NCBI RefSeq assembly: GCF_021347895.1
Contig: NC_067117.1
Span: forward strand, 16,773,858 to 16,837,857
Length of the DNA stretch: 64,000 nt
Direction: 5' to 3'
DNA from: Acanthochromis polyacanthus
Taxonomy: Eukaryota > Chordata > Actinopteri > Pomacentridae
Part shown: one piece after another, positions 1 through 10,333 of the stretch
Numbering within the stretch: the first letter of the stretch is position 1
Layout: each line of letters opens with the position of its first letter
The notes under the pieces: generated by a model
The model's database searches: none
Seen by the model: only the letters and a program-made list of their open reading frames with translations
What the model was told of the DNA's origin: nothing
Made by a program: the position numbers and the translations under genes

Positions 1-562
1 CCCTCAGCAGACCACTGGTGTGAATGTCTCTGATCAAACAATCAGAAAGAGATGTAATGAGAGTGGTCTGAGGGCCCACCGTCCTCTAGTGTCCGCTGTG
101 CTCGCTGACCGGCACCGTGGAGCTCAGCTGGCATTTGCCATAGAACACAGGAATTTGCAAGTCCACCACTGGTGCCCTGTGCTTTTCACAGATGAGAGCA
201 GGTTCACCCTGAGCGCATGTGACGGACATGAAAGGGTCTGGAGAAGCTGTGGAGAACGTTATGCTGCCTGTAACATTGTTCAGCATGACTGGTTTGGTGG
301 TGGGTCAGTGATGGTGTGGGGAGGCATATCCATGGAGGGACGCACAGACCTCTACAGGCTGGACAATGGCATTCTGACTGCCATTAAGTATCAGGATGAA
401 ATCCTTTGACCCATTGTCAGTTTTCATTCCCATCAAACAATGTGGCACTTTTCATTCCTAACACATTATCCAGTCCATATCAATGCTAATATCCAGTTTG
501 TTTTTTCCCCGTATTGAAATATGATGTATTTTAAAGTGTTCCTTTAATTTTTTTGAGCAGTG
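1..562 (+). mobile_element. Tc1/mariner-type transposon, 3' part, decayed
   Basis: Bases 20-409 read openly as the middle of a Tc1-type transposase: a helix-turn-helix stretch (SDQTIRKRCNESGL) followed by the catalytic-domain motifs LFTDESRF and GGGSVMVWGGI. The reading frame dies after codon ~129, and the C-terminal third with the last catalytic acidic residue is missing. The right end, near 540-562, has the usual Tc1 terminal sequence (cctttaattt then ttgagcagtg), followed by a TA that fits the TA target duplication of this superfamily. The left end lies outside the window. It sits in an intron of timeless and is a dead copy. Confidence 0.88.
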
Positions 563-1015
563 TAGTAAGTTATCTAGAGTCATATAGGTCCTCAAGATGT
601 GTCTTTCAAATTTTAAGCTAAAACAAATTGCTAAAAAAATAACCCCATCTAGTTGTGGAAGAGCTTGAGGGAAAAGCAACATCTTCATACTTTCACAGTT
701 GTTGTTTTAAATTCAAAACATACCGTATGGGGCCTTTAAAAATTCTTGTTGACCAAATTCTAAAGTCATAACAGTATATTCAAAAATTATACATTTTCTT
801 GTAAATTAAAATGCAACTGTGCTTATTAAACCAACACTTTATACCAGTGTAACAATAATGTAACACAATATTTGCATCACTTTAGCCATAATGTATTATA
901 GGACTGCGTTATCTTATTTTTTATGAACAAACTGATAATTTGATACATGTCTATTTAACATATTCATGAGTGGAAATTGTATTTTGAAGAGAGATGTTTT
1001 ATAAGAGGTTCATAC
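563..1015. other. Intronic DNA of timeless, no gene seen
   Basis: AT-rich intron sequence between the Tc1 remnant and the second visible timeless exon. No exon, RNA gene or clear repeat was recognised. Confidence 0.5.
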
Positions 1016-1362
1016 CTGATGCAGGCATCAAATAAGGCTTTGTCTTGTCTATGCTGAGTGATAATAGGTAGAAGGTCATTCTGTACAATCTGTCCCGCGC
1101 CCAGCTGCTGCCGGACATCGCGGGTGTCATCTTCATGTCGTAAATACCGGATCAAGTCTTTCACACTCTCTGTTACACAGACAAAGGACAAGTAGAGGAT
1201 AAGTGTTTTTGATCCAAAAAAATAATCAAAAACCTATCATTATAACACCCAAATATTTTTAGTATTTCAAAATCACTCACCCAAACAATCAGACTCCTTG
1301 TGATAGGTGTCTCCTTCCAGGTAACCCAGAGCACTGCACGTTGCTAAAAGTTCACAGTTCAT
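1016..1362 (-). CDS. timeless: TIMELESS, first two coding exons (partial gene)
   Basis: Timeless is a replication-fork protection protein that partners TIPIN in S-phase checkpoint control and sister-chromatid cohesion. Exon A is 1281-1362 (82 nt) and exon B is 1016-1169 (154 nt). Exon A starts [18 protein letters not shown], the hallmark N-terminus of vertebrate TIMELESS. Exon B continues [19 protein letters not shown] and ends LFDACIR. The donors are GTGAGT and GTATGA, the acceptors end in AG, and phase 1 is kept across the junction (G + AG = Glu). An in-frame TGA lies nine codons before the ATG in unspliced DNA, which supports this Met unless an upstream coding exon joins by splicing (see 2468-2527). 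The remaining exons lie left of the window. Confidence 0.95.
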
Positions 1363-2045
1363 CCTGAGTCTGTTCTGACACCATCAGGCAGCCTTAAGGT
1401 GCAGAGGTTCAGTCTAAAGAGTGATGCAGTGGGATAGAAAGGGGGAGAAGAGACATTATGTAAGCTGGACAAACAAACAAATAAATTTAGTAGGCTATTA
1501 CACAAAAAGAAAAGCCAATCTCAACACCAACAGAGCATCACAAAAAAGTTGTGTTTTTCAGAATGAAAGTCATTTTTATGTGTTAATATTTAGTCTCTGG
1601 TCAATTAAAGCAATGTTTTCTAATGCAAGGAAAGACACACTGATAACAAAATAACATTTTAACCCAACTCACAATAACTGACACCTAACTTTATGGATAG
1701 GATCCTAAAGCATATAATGTGTTTTCTCAATTTTATTCCATTGTTGTGTCAAAAAATAATATCTGTCAAGAACTGATCATAGTCTGCGGGAACATTTACC
1801 CTCATCCATCTGCATTATTTCAGCTGATCTATGCCCTGTTTTATAACTAATGCAGCTGTGATAACCAATAGTCACCTAATCTAATGCAGATTTCAACATG
1901 CCAAAAATTGCTGCAGCCCATACATTGAAAGGGTTAGGGAAATACTATTAAATTTACTTGATTTCATTCTTAAAGGCTACATTGTAAATATTACAGCCCA
2001 TAAGATAATTGCAAAAGAGAAAATTATTTGTATTATTTATAATTA

Positions 2046-2054
2046 TCTATATCT

Positions 2055-2085
<31 letters not shown>

Positions 2086-2089
2086 TATA
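2046..2089. repeat. Microsatellite (TATATC)n then (TA)n
   Basis: About four tandem copies of a six-base TATATC unit run directly into an alternating TA tract. It lies in the upstream region of timeless. Confidence 0.9.
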
Positions 2090-2389
2090 CAACTAATTAA
2101 TTAATCATGCTAATTGTGGTATTATTTCCAAATATAAACAATGACACTAGATATACCTGACACACACAGTCTAAATATCGCAAACAATACAAGAATATTG
2201 CCTAAAATGTAAACAGCCTGCCTGGTTAGGCTTTAAAAGGATTTCTTTGGTCAGTTATTTGGTTACAAGAAATGTTTCACAAGGACAAACCTTTGTTATT
2301 AACACAGACATAAAGTTGAACCTGGCCAGTATATTTATACTAGTCGCAGTGCTGCATCATTTGTATTTCCTATACACCAACAGGAGTAC

Positions 2390-2446
2390 CACTCATAGTT
2401 TCGTTGTGTGTAAGCTTACAATGACAATAAAGGCTCTCTGATTTGA
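2390..2446 (+). repeat. Probable 3' tail of a LINE-like retroelement
   Basis: The string caatgacaataaaggc, preceded by a short T/G-rich stretch, resembles the common 3' ends of teleost non-LTR elements. A similar tail occurs at 15467-15520. No coding part of such an element was seen nearby, so this is a truncated end at best. Confidence 0.45.
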
Positions 2447-2467
2447 TTTCTGACGAAAGCAGCTCAC

Positions 2468-2527
2468 TTGATGGCACATCTGGTAAGGTTTGCTGATGAA
2501 TTCGTTGATTTTGTGAAGTTGTGCCAT
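2468..2527 (-). other. Possible upstream exon of timeless (20 codons)
   Basis: On the minus strand an ATG at 2527 opens exactly 20 codons (MAQLHKINEFISKPYQMCHQ) and ends at a good donor, GTGAGC. If it were spliced to the acceptor ending at 1375 (…gtcag, leaving 12 nt before the timeless ATG), the frame would run through into MNCELL. That would add 24 residues to the N-terminus. Known vertebrate TIMELESS proteins start close to MNCELL, so it may instead be a 5' untranslated exon or chance. Confidence 0.3.
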
Positions 2528-2936
2528 TTTAGGAGATTATTCGCGTTAGGTATCCTCTCATTGATAACTAAAAATATTCACAATCAGAGTAGCTAACTGT
2601 TTTTATGCAAGTATTCACCATTTAACAGTAAATATTAGCGTCGGTGTCCACAGCCTACAAATCACAGTGCACTCTCCACACATTGCTAATGTTATGTAGC
2701 AGGAGCAGTTAGCTTCGGTTACAGTTAGCTTAGTTTTAATAAGTTACTGTAGCTCTGATCGCGAAATGAAGACATTCCTGGTTCATAAAAGGAAATAAAA
2801 CCAACAGACTAACCTGTAATGTCGCTCAGTGTTGTTGCCCTACAGGTGGTGTGTTAAAAAACCGATAGTGTATTAAGTTAAAACCGTTTTCAGCAGAAAA
2901 ACGTTGCTTTTAACCCGCTGTCTGAAGTCGGACAAG

Positions 2937-2948
2937 TCTCGCGCCAAG
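2937..2948 (-). promoter_or_regulatory. Candidate E2F-like site upstream of timeless
   Basis: On the minus strand the sequence reads CTTGGCGCGAGA, close to the E2F consensus TTTSGCGC, in a locally CpG-containing patch about 1.6 kb upstream of the timeless start codon. An S-phase gene is a plausible E2F target. The transcription start is not known, so this is only a candidate. Confidence 0.3.
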
Positions 2949-3593
2949 ACAGCGAGCGAAAACTCAGAAACCGGATGTAGAATTTCGTCATACTGTGTCA
3001 CTTTTAGCCCTCAGCTTGGGTTTTCAGGCACCAGTTTTCGGACATGTATTGACAAAAGAAGCTTCATCAGTGAAGCATGTCTGCTTTATATTTTGATAAA
3101 AGAGGAAAATGTTTTATTTCTGCCACGGTCCCGGTCTGACTAGTCCAGACTTTGGGAAAATTGTGGAATGAAGGTGCAATTCGAGCTACAATGTTGCCTG
3201 GCAGGTTATACTCAGGGCACGTAAAAGAATAATCCACGCGATCATACTACTGCAAGAAGTTTTTTGTGTACTAAGGCTAAACGATTAATCGAGGTATTAT
3301 CGAAATTGCTATATAACAGCTAAGTCACATGAGGTGAGATTGTGTTAAGTAAAATTATGGAACTTCAATTTGATAAATTAAAACTATTCCAACAAACATG
3401 AAGTTGAATGTAACAGTTTGAAATTGAATTCTGTTGCTCTAAACTTGCATTTGATCATCACTGAAAATTCAACTCTAAACATTTAGTTTTTAGATTTCAA
3501 ATTCAGTTGTTGAAATAAACATTCAGATTTGATCACTCTGTGCCACACATCCCGGTCACTGAGGAAGAGTAATTGATCACATAGTTCAATCTT

Positions 3594-3705
3594 CCAATCA
3601 GAACCTGCAGTATTTAAACTTTCTGCTGTAAAGTGAAGCTAAATCTCCTGGATGGGATGTCTGGAGGTCTTCACCTGGGACTAAAGGATTATTACATTCT
3701 TATCG
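3594..3705 (+). other. Orphan promoter plus first exon candidate
   Basis: A CCAATCA box at 3594-3600 and a TATA-like tatttaaa at 3611-3618 are followed about 40 bp later by ATG at 3657. From there MSGGLHLGLKDYYILI is encoded (16 codons plus one base), ending at a strong donor (GTAAGT) at 3706. The spacing is that of a compact promoter and first coding exon. I could not find a second exon between here and the 3' end of prph, and I do not recognise the peptide. A nearby out-of-frame ATG at 3652 ends after 10 codons. Confidence 0.3.
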
Positions 3706-3719
3706 GTAAGTCAAGTTCG

Positions 3720-4590
3720 TGTTTTGTAAGTAATCAGGAATATAGCTAGCAGGTTTCTTTTATTTGGAAGATAATAAACATCTGTTTTAAATTCATCTGT
3801 CTAAAGAAATTACAGAAATTAGCCCTGCATCACTGACTGTAGGAGTTTAAGAAGAGAGATGAACTACTGAAACAGTCCATCTAGTCAATTTTATCATTGC
3901 AGTAATGTGATTATTGTAAGAATACAATACTTGTGTTTCCATCAGCTTCCTGTTAGGGGTTAATTATTATTAGGAAGAAAGCCCTGCAGTGGAGTTCTCA
4001 CACTACTAACTATATATTTTTGTCTCTTTGTTTTCTAATCTGTCTTGAAACACTGAACTGCATTACACTTAAAAAAAGGTTTAATGGGGATGAAAAAAAT
4101 CATTGATAAATGCAGAGTGTCTGCATGCCATGTTACCTTATGCTAAAGTAACTCATTTTGTAGTAAATTAGATGCTTCAGGTGAGAAGCTTCTGAGCAAT
4201 CTATTGGACACAGAGCTTGTATAAGAATTCAGGAAACACCCTGAAGACAAAATATAATTTACGAGTGTGCTGTGCAAAACATTTGAACCTGTTTCTCCTC
4301 AGTTCTCAAACAAAGTAGATAGTTTTGTGAAATGTAAAAAAAACAACATTATTTATGTGAATATGTTTTAAGACAACTGTTATAAAATATTAAATCCCTC
4401 TTATCTGTGCTATGTGTTTGTGCATCACACTGATCCTGAGGGACTCTTTATAACCAGCTCTTGTGTAGCTTATGGAGACATTTGCGTGAAACAAAAAGAA
4501 TAGATTAGTAGATGACTGATCAACAAGACAACTGTTATAAAAGCAGTTATGTAGCAGTTATGTATACAGACAACACAGAAATGCTCCAAT
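3720..4590. other. Intergenic, nothing recognised
   Basis: AT-rich DNA between the orphan exon candidate and the 3' end of prph. I saw no conserved coding exon, RNA gene or clear mobile element. Confidence 0.4.
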
Positions 4591-4594
4591 TAGC

Positions 4595-4600
4595 TTTATT
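4595..4600 (-). promoter_or_regulatory. Candidate polyadenylation signal of prph
   Basis: TTTATT on the plus strand is AATAAA on the minus strand, about 690 bp beyond the prph stop codon. A second copy occurs near 4727. Either could define the 3' end of the transcript. Confidence 0.4.
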
Positions 4601-5286
4601 CGCACGTACATTTTCTTTCATCAGTGGTGTCAGATACACACAGCATTGCAAAGCACATTCAGCAGAAGTCTTATCAGTTGGTGGCTGTCATATTTTCAGT
4701 GTCAACATTTTCTGCATGTTGCAAGTTTATTATTCATCCACGTCTTTGGTGAAAAAGGCAGTTTGCGCAACAAAAGGACAGCAAGCCTTCTAAAATAACT
4801 TGCAGAGGTGTTCAGTTCACCTCAGTTTGTCTTTTAACGTGTGTTGTCCAAAAGGCAGTGTCAGAAAGTTTGTTAGTATGTCATATCTATGACACAAACT
4901 GCTAAAATCCTGTATTTCAACTACAAGTTTGAGCCTGTAGTTTAATACTCTGCTAGAAAAATGTGGTTGCCTAAGGACTCCACAGGATTGCACTGTAAAT
5001 CAAGGCCTCAAGTGGTACATTAAGAAAGTGGTTTTGCATAACCCTACAGATGATAAGTATTTAGCAAAAATTGGGTGGCTTAAATAGCACCAAATGGACA
5101 CTGTCTAAAGGAATTCATCCAACATTGCAACTATGCTGAGAGATACTTTACCAGACAATGAAACGCATAACTAGAAGGAATAAGGATTACATAGTTCGAA
5201 TTTGTTTTGTCTATTTTTTTTTCACTTTCAAATGTTTCTTTTTTCTATCATGGCACTGGCCTTCACATTTTCTCATGAAATTTTAT

Positions 5287-8200
5287 CTACTCGTCCTGGT
5301 CGTCCTTGTCGGCTCTACTTGAATCCTTCTCCCTCCTGGACTCCTTCACCACCTAAAAAAGAAAATAGCAGAGGTTAGTCTCACAAATTCACAACATAGT
5401 ATGCAAAACATAAAAAATTTAAAGCTACTTATTTTTCAGTTATGTCATGTTTGTACCTCTCCGTCTCTAGTCTCAACTGTCTTTATCACCACAGTCCTCT
5501 TGCCTGGGTTTTCTGGGGTTTTTTCATAGTCTGTGAAAAGACAGATTAAAACACTGCTGAAATTTTTATATTCAGATATATTTGCAATCGTTTTTTTTTT
5601 ATATTCCTTATAAAAGGTTGAACCAACATCCATTAATCACAAAAAGAGATAGGTAGCTGAATAGTGATAAACTGAGTGGGATTCCAGCAATTTCTGGTTC
5701 TGGAAGTAAAAATCCCAATGTAGACTGACAAGTGCCTCATTTCCACAGCAGCCACTGGAGCAGAACTCTCCTGGTTAGTCACTACAAACATGAACAACTG
5801 CTTCTGAAAATATCTTCAATTTAAAATAAGTTGAGGGTGAACATGAAAAGATTAAATATAAACTATAACTCCCAAGTTGTATTTCAGCAAGAAGCTGTCA
5901 ATCACAGGATTAAGGAAAATCACTAAATATGCTATAGACAAACTAATTTCCATCTGAAATGAATTTACTTCCATTTCTGTGTCAATGTTTGATGAATTCA
6001 GCAGCTTTGACTCTTTGTCTTGTTCATGGCTGTGCCTCTGACTGGCTTCTTGTCAAGAGCAATGACAACAGAGACTGATGGGTTTTGTAGCATTTTGAGC
6101 CCCCATAACAAAAAGTGATGAAATGATGCAGAAGTAAATAAGACATTCATGTTTCAGAGTCAAGGTAAATTGAGACTATAACTAAAAGAAAAAAAATCAA
6201 AGAAGAATCAGTCAAAGTGGGGAAAATTCTTCCAGAACAAGCAGCTCTGCCATTTCATAACTGTAATTTACAGATACAAGGGGAACTTGAATCACATTAC
6301 AGATTATTGTAGACAGAGAACTTTAGCTTACCTCGATCTCCAAGGTGATTGCTCATGCCAATGTTGAGGATGGGAACAGTAATCCTAAAGAGGACAGATA
6401 AAATCTCTGTGTTACACCCTGTAATAAAAAGTGAATTGCTTGAACGTGAGTTGCTCTAAAGGAGACAGCAGGAAAGAAACAAAACAGCAGCAGTCTGGGG
6501 CTTAGAACCAAGCTCAGATCCTTTAAAAGACAAACATTGAATGCATCAACCATGTCACCACTAATCAACAGAGAAAGGGAAAGTTAAAAAATTATGTAGA
6601 AACAGGAAATAACTGCAGACCTGCTCTCCTCCCCCTCCAGCAGTTTACGGTAAGTGGCAATCTCAATGTCGAGAGCCATTTTGACATTGAGGAGGTCCTG
6701 GTACTCCCGAAGGTGGCGAGCCATCTCCTCCTTCAGGTGGCGGATCTCCTCCTCCAGTCTGCCCACGTTGTCCTGGTAGTTACCAATCTCATTTCCAAAC
6801 TGATCCTCCATTTCACGCATCTGCCTCAGCAGAGCTTCATTCTGAAATCATACAGCAGCAGGTCAGACTCAAACGAGTGCAAGTGTTTAACACATTAAAA
6901 TAGACTAAAGACTGGTGGGTTTACCGTGTTCTTCAGTGCATCAATGTCACAGTTGAGAGAATGAATCTGCCTCCTGGAGTCATTGGCCTCCTGCTTGGCC
7001 TGCCTCAGAGCATCGGTGTTGCGTTTTGCAGACTCAGTCAAATCGGCAAACTGCAAGAAAAATGAATGACTGAATATTTGCGCATCAGTGTGTACCTCCC
7101 AGTGTGTGAGTGTCTGTCTGTCTACCTTGGACTTGTACCAGTCCTCAGATTCTTGCATGTTCTTCAAGGCAATAGTCTCATACTGGGCCCTGATGTCCTT
7201 CAGAGCACCGGTTAGGTCGGGCGGACGCTGCTTTCCACCCTCCATCTTCAGCTGCTGGGTCTGGACACTCACTTGCACATCCTGGATTTCCTGGTAATGT
7301 TAGCATTTTCAAACAAATTGAGACTCATATGAATGGTGGAAGGATGCTACACATCTGATCTACAGTCACTGGGCTAACCATTCTCCAAAGTGTTAGTTGT
7401 TCAGTTATGTCTTGTTCATCTGCTATCCTGTAATCCCCACCCCACTTACACTACCCTCATCTCCACCCTCACCCCGACTGGCTGAGGCAGATGGCTTCCT
7501 TCTCTAAGCCTGGTTTTGCCAGAGGTTGAAAGGCAGGACTTTCTTATTCCCACAAACACAGTGGAGACATACAGATATACAGCATCACTTACTTCATCAT
7601 GGAGTTTCTTAAGGAATTCAATCTCATCCATCAGAGACTCAATCTTCCTCTCCAGTTCCAGGCGGGACAGTGTGGCATCATCCACATCCTGGGTGATTCA
7701 TGATACATATAAAAAAAGATGACTGTAATAAATCATCCATTGCTAAAACCCATGATGACAGGAGTAGATTACATTTAATTTGTTTCATTTGTATATATTT
7801 TTTTCCTTCCTTTGGGCTGCTTTAATAGACAAGTGCATCAGCAAAAAAATCCCCTGCCCTCCCAATTGGATCAATACTATTTAAAAAAACTGCCCTGTCA
7901 CATTGCTGTGACACTATTATGAAAGTATCAGAGATGAAACAAAGCTGTTCATTTTGACCTGTTATCTGAGACAGGGGTGCACTGTAATCAATCAGTGAGC
8001 TGAGTGTTTACCTTGCGGAAGGCAACCAGGTTATTCTCAGCATCTGCCCTCTTCTGGGTTTCTTCATCCAACCTGACGACAAGACAAAAATACTTCAAAT
8101 CAGATTTTTCTCAAGAATCTTCTTTTTACAAAACGGATGAGAGAGCATCCTGACATTTTTCCAACAATGCCCTCAAAGGTTGAATCCAGGCATCAGCTGG

Positions 8201-9594
8201 CAAAAAGCTTCCTTGATCAATTTGTTAATTCACTGTTCCGTAAAAAGGGTTTTGGGAGTGTCCTCTGGATCAGCAGCTACTCCTTTTAGCTAATGTGGTG
8301 TCTGTACAGTTCAGGAAGGTCATCTACACACACTCAGTCAGGATATGTACAGACACTTTCTTATTTCAGCATTGGCTAGTTTACAGTGATGAGATAAAAA
8401 TGTTGGTGCACAGAGTAAATGCAAAAAAAAGTAAGCCTTGCAAGGTTGTGGAAGACGTTTTGGTAAAATTAAGCTTTTGTCAACTGTCATAAATCAAACG
8501 CCAATTTTCCTCTCTCAAAAATCAGCAAAGGAAACTGGAATGAATAAAGACCTTTTCATTCCCTTTCGGGCCTGAAAACCAGGACTTCCAGGACTGAATG
8601 AATCATTACAATCTACATCATAATGCACAATATGTTGCTCATTCTCTTAGCTAATGTGGTGTGAGTGATGTGCTGTAGTGTGGGTCAGTGTCTGGATGTG
8701 CCTGTGCTCCATCTGTCCGTCTGACCAGAAGACTTGGGCCCGGGCTGGGACATAAGTAGATTAGTGGGTCCAGGCTCCTCATCTTTAATTACATGTCATG
8801 TTACCACGGGACCCTTTTGTCCTAATGGGCTCTCTGGCCACCATCCCATCAGCACAGAGGGTCACTGAAAAACACACCTAATGGAGTCATGGGAGTCACA
8901 ATTGATTTTTCCTGACGCTATTCTCACCACGCCCTGAATCCAGCCTCTCCTCCTCCATCCCATTTCCTCCCTTGTCCCTCCAGCTCCTCAGCCAGCCCCA
9001 CCCTGTATCTGTCCATCCATTCTCGTCCTTCATGTCCCTGAAGGCATACATGTTCGTGTGTGTTCGTAAAAACGTGAAAATTGCGTTAATAAGGAATTAA
9101 AACACTTAATGTAGGACAGATCATCAACTTAACTCAGCATCAGTTTCTATGTTGTGGTTTTCTTGTTGGTCACTTCTGAGGTTGGTCAACTTATATCATT
9201 CACAGCAGTCAGTACAGATATGCAATACACGCATGAAAACAATGTGCACACATGATGCAGTGCAGCATCCTGTATCATGCTGTTGCTCTTGTGCCACGCC
9301 CTACATCACCATCATTACTGGAGTCAATGGCCAGCGGCCTTGGGACTCTCTATTACTCTGTGCCTACAATAGATCATGCATTTTATATCACAAGAGTGTC
9401 AGCGAAAATGTATTGATAGTTAGCATAGTTACACACACATCAGGCTTAACACATATGAGTGCAAGTGGAAGAAAAAGCAGTTGACATTGTCAGGATGGTG
9501 ATTTTGTATTGGGACACAAGTTTGTAGCGCTATGTATCGCATTGGGTTCCAGAATTATCTTGAGACAAGGTTTATCTATCTGTCTATCTATCTA

Positions 9595-9627
<33 letters not shown>

Positions 9628-10210
9628 TCTGATCTTCACATAACATTGGTACCGACCTCTGCTTCATCAGTGCCAGATCATCAGCCAGGTTGTCCCTCTC
9701 CAGCTGGTACTGGTCCCTCTCTTTGCCGACAGGCATCCATCTGGCTCCGCAGCTCCCTCAGTCTCTCCGGAAGAGCTCGGAGGCTCGGTTGGGCTGGCCG
9801 TGCTGCTGCTGGCCCTTGAACTGGTTTGAGCTCCTGCTGCAGCCACTGTTTTGCTGCTCCAGGTATCGGACCTTCTCAATGAAGCTGGCGAAGCGGTCGT
9901 TGAGCTCCTGCAGCTCAGCCTTCTCATTGCTGCGGGTGGTAAGGAACTCCTGGTTGATGGCCTCAGCCAGGGTGAAGTCCACCTTGTCGTAGCTGAGGCG
10001 AGGGGGCTGCTGGGTGGGGCGGGAACGCTGTTGGTGGTAGGTGGTGGAGCGGGATGAGGCCACCACAGGTGACATCGAACGCATGTAACGTCCCCCGGAC
10101 ACGGACATGGGCACGCGAGAGGACACGGGGGAGTAGGAGGACATTGGAATGGGATGCGGGCTTCCAAAGGTGCGCCTATAGGTGGAGGTATGCATTGAAG
10201 AATGGCTCAT
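5287..10210 (-). CDS. prph: Type III intermediate filament, peripherin/plasticin-like
   Basis: This encodes a cytoplasmic intermediate filament subunit. Nine exons: 9657-10210, 8012-8072, 7593-7688, 7126-7290, 6925-7050, 6621-6841, 6332-6384, 5457-5530, 5287-5352. Exons 2-6 measure 61, 96, 165, 126 and 221 nt, essentially the vimentin/desmin pattern, which separates it from the few-exon neurofilament genes. The head starts [16 protein letters not shown]. The rod opens at [20 protein letters not shown] and closes at [14 protein letters not shown]. The tail carries [14 protein letters not shown]. The exons sum to 1416 nt (472 codons), but exon 1 reads through a TGA (about 9769-9771) because of local frame breaks (see findings). 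Peripherin fits head and tail best; desmin is the main alternative. Start chosen at the MSHSS Met; an upstream in-frame Met at 10333 lacks the family head. Confidence 0.85.
9573..9627. repeat. Microsatellite (TCTA)n/(TCTG)n
   Basis: A tandem tetranucleotide, first TCTA then TCTG, in prph intron 1 about 30 bp from the splice donor of exon 1. Confidence 0.9.
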
Positions 10211-10333
10211 GGGTTTGGTCTGGTTCTGTTCTCTGTCGCTGTGTGAAGGTGGAGAGCTGAAGGCTTTGAGATGCTCTTGAAGCAACAGGACATCAGACTG
10301 GAGAGTGCTGAGGGTTTTTATGCTCTCAGGCAA

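Noticed and set aside
9667..10333. Alternative long frames overlapping prph exon 1, including an N-terminal extension starting at 10333
   Set aside because: The other minus-strand frame is Pro/Ser-rich without family motifs, and the 41-residue extension lacks the conserved head. [16 protein letters not shown] is the normal start.
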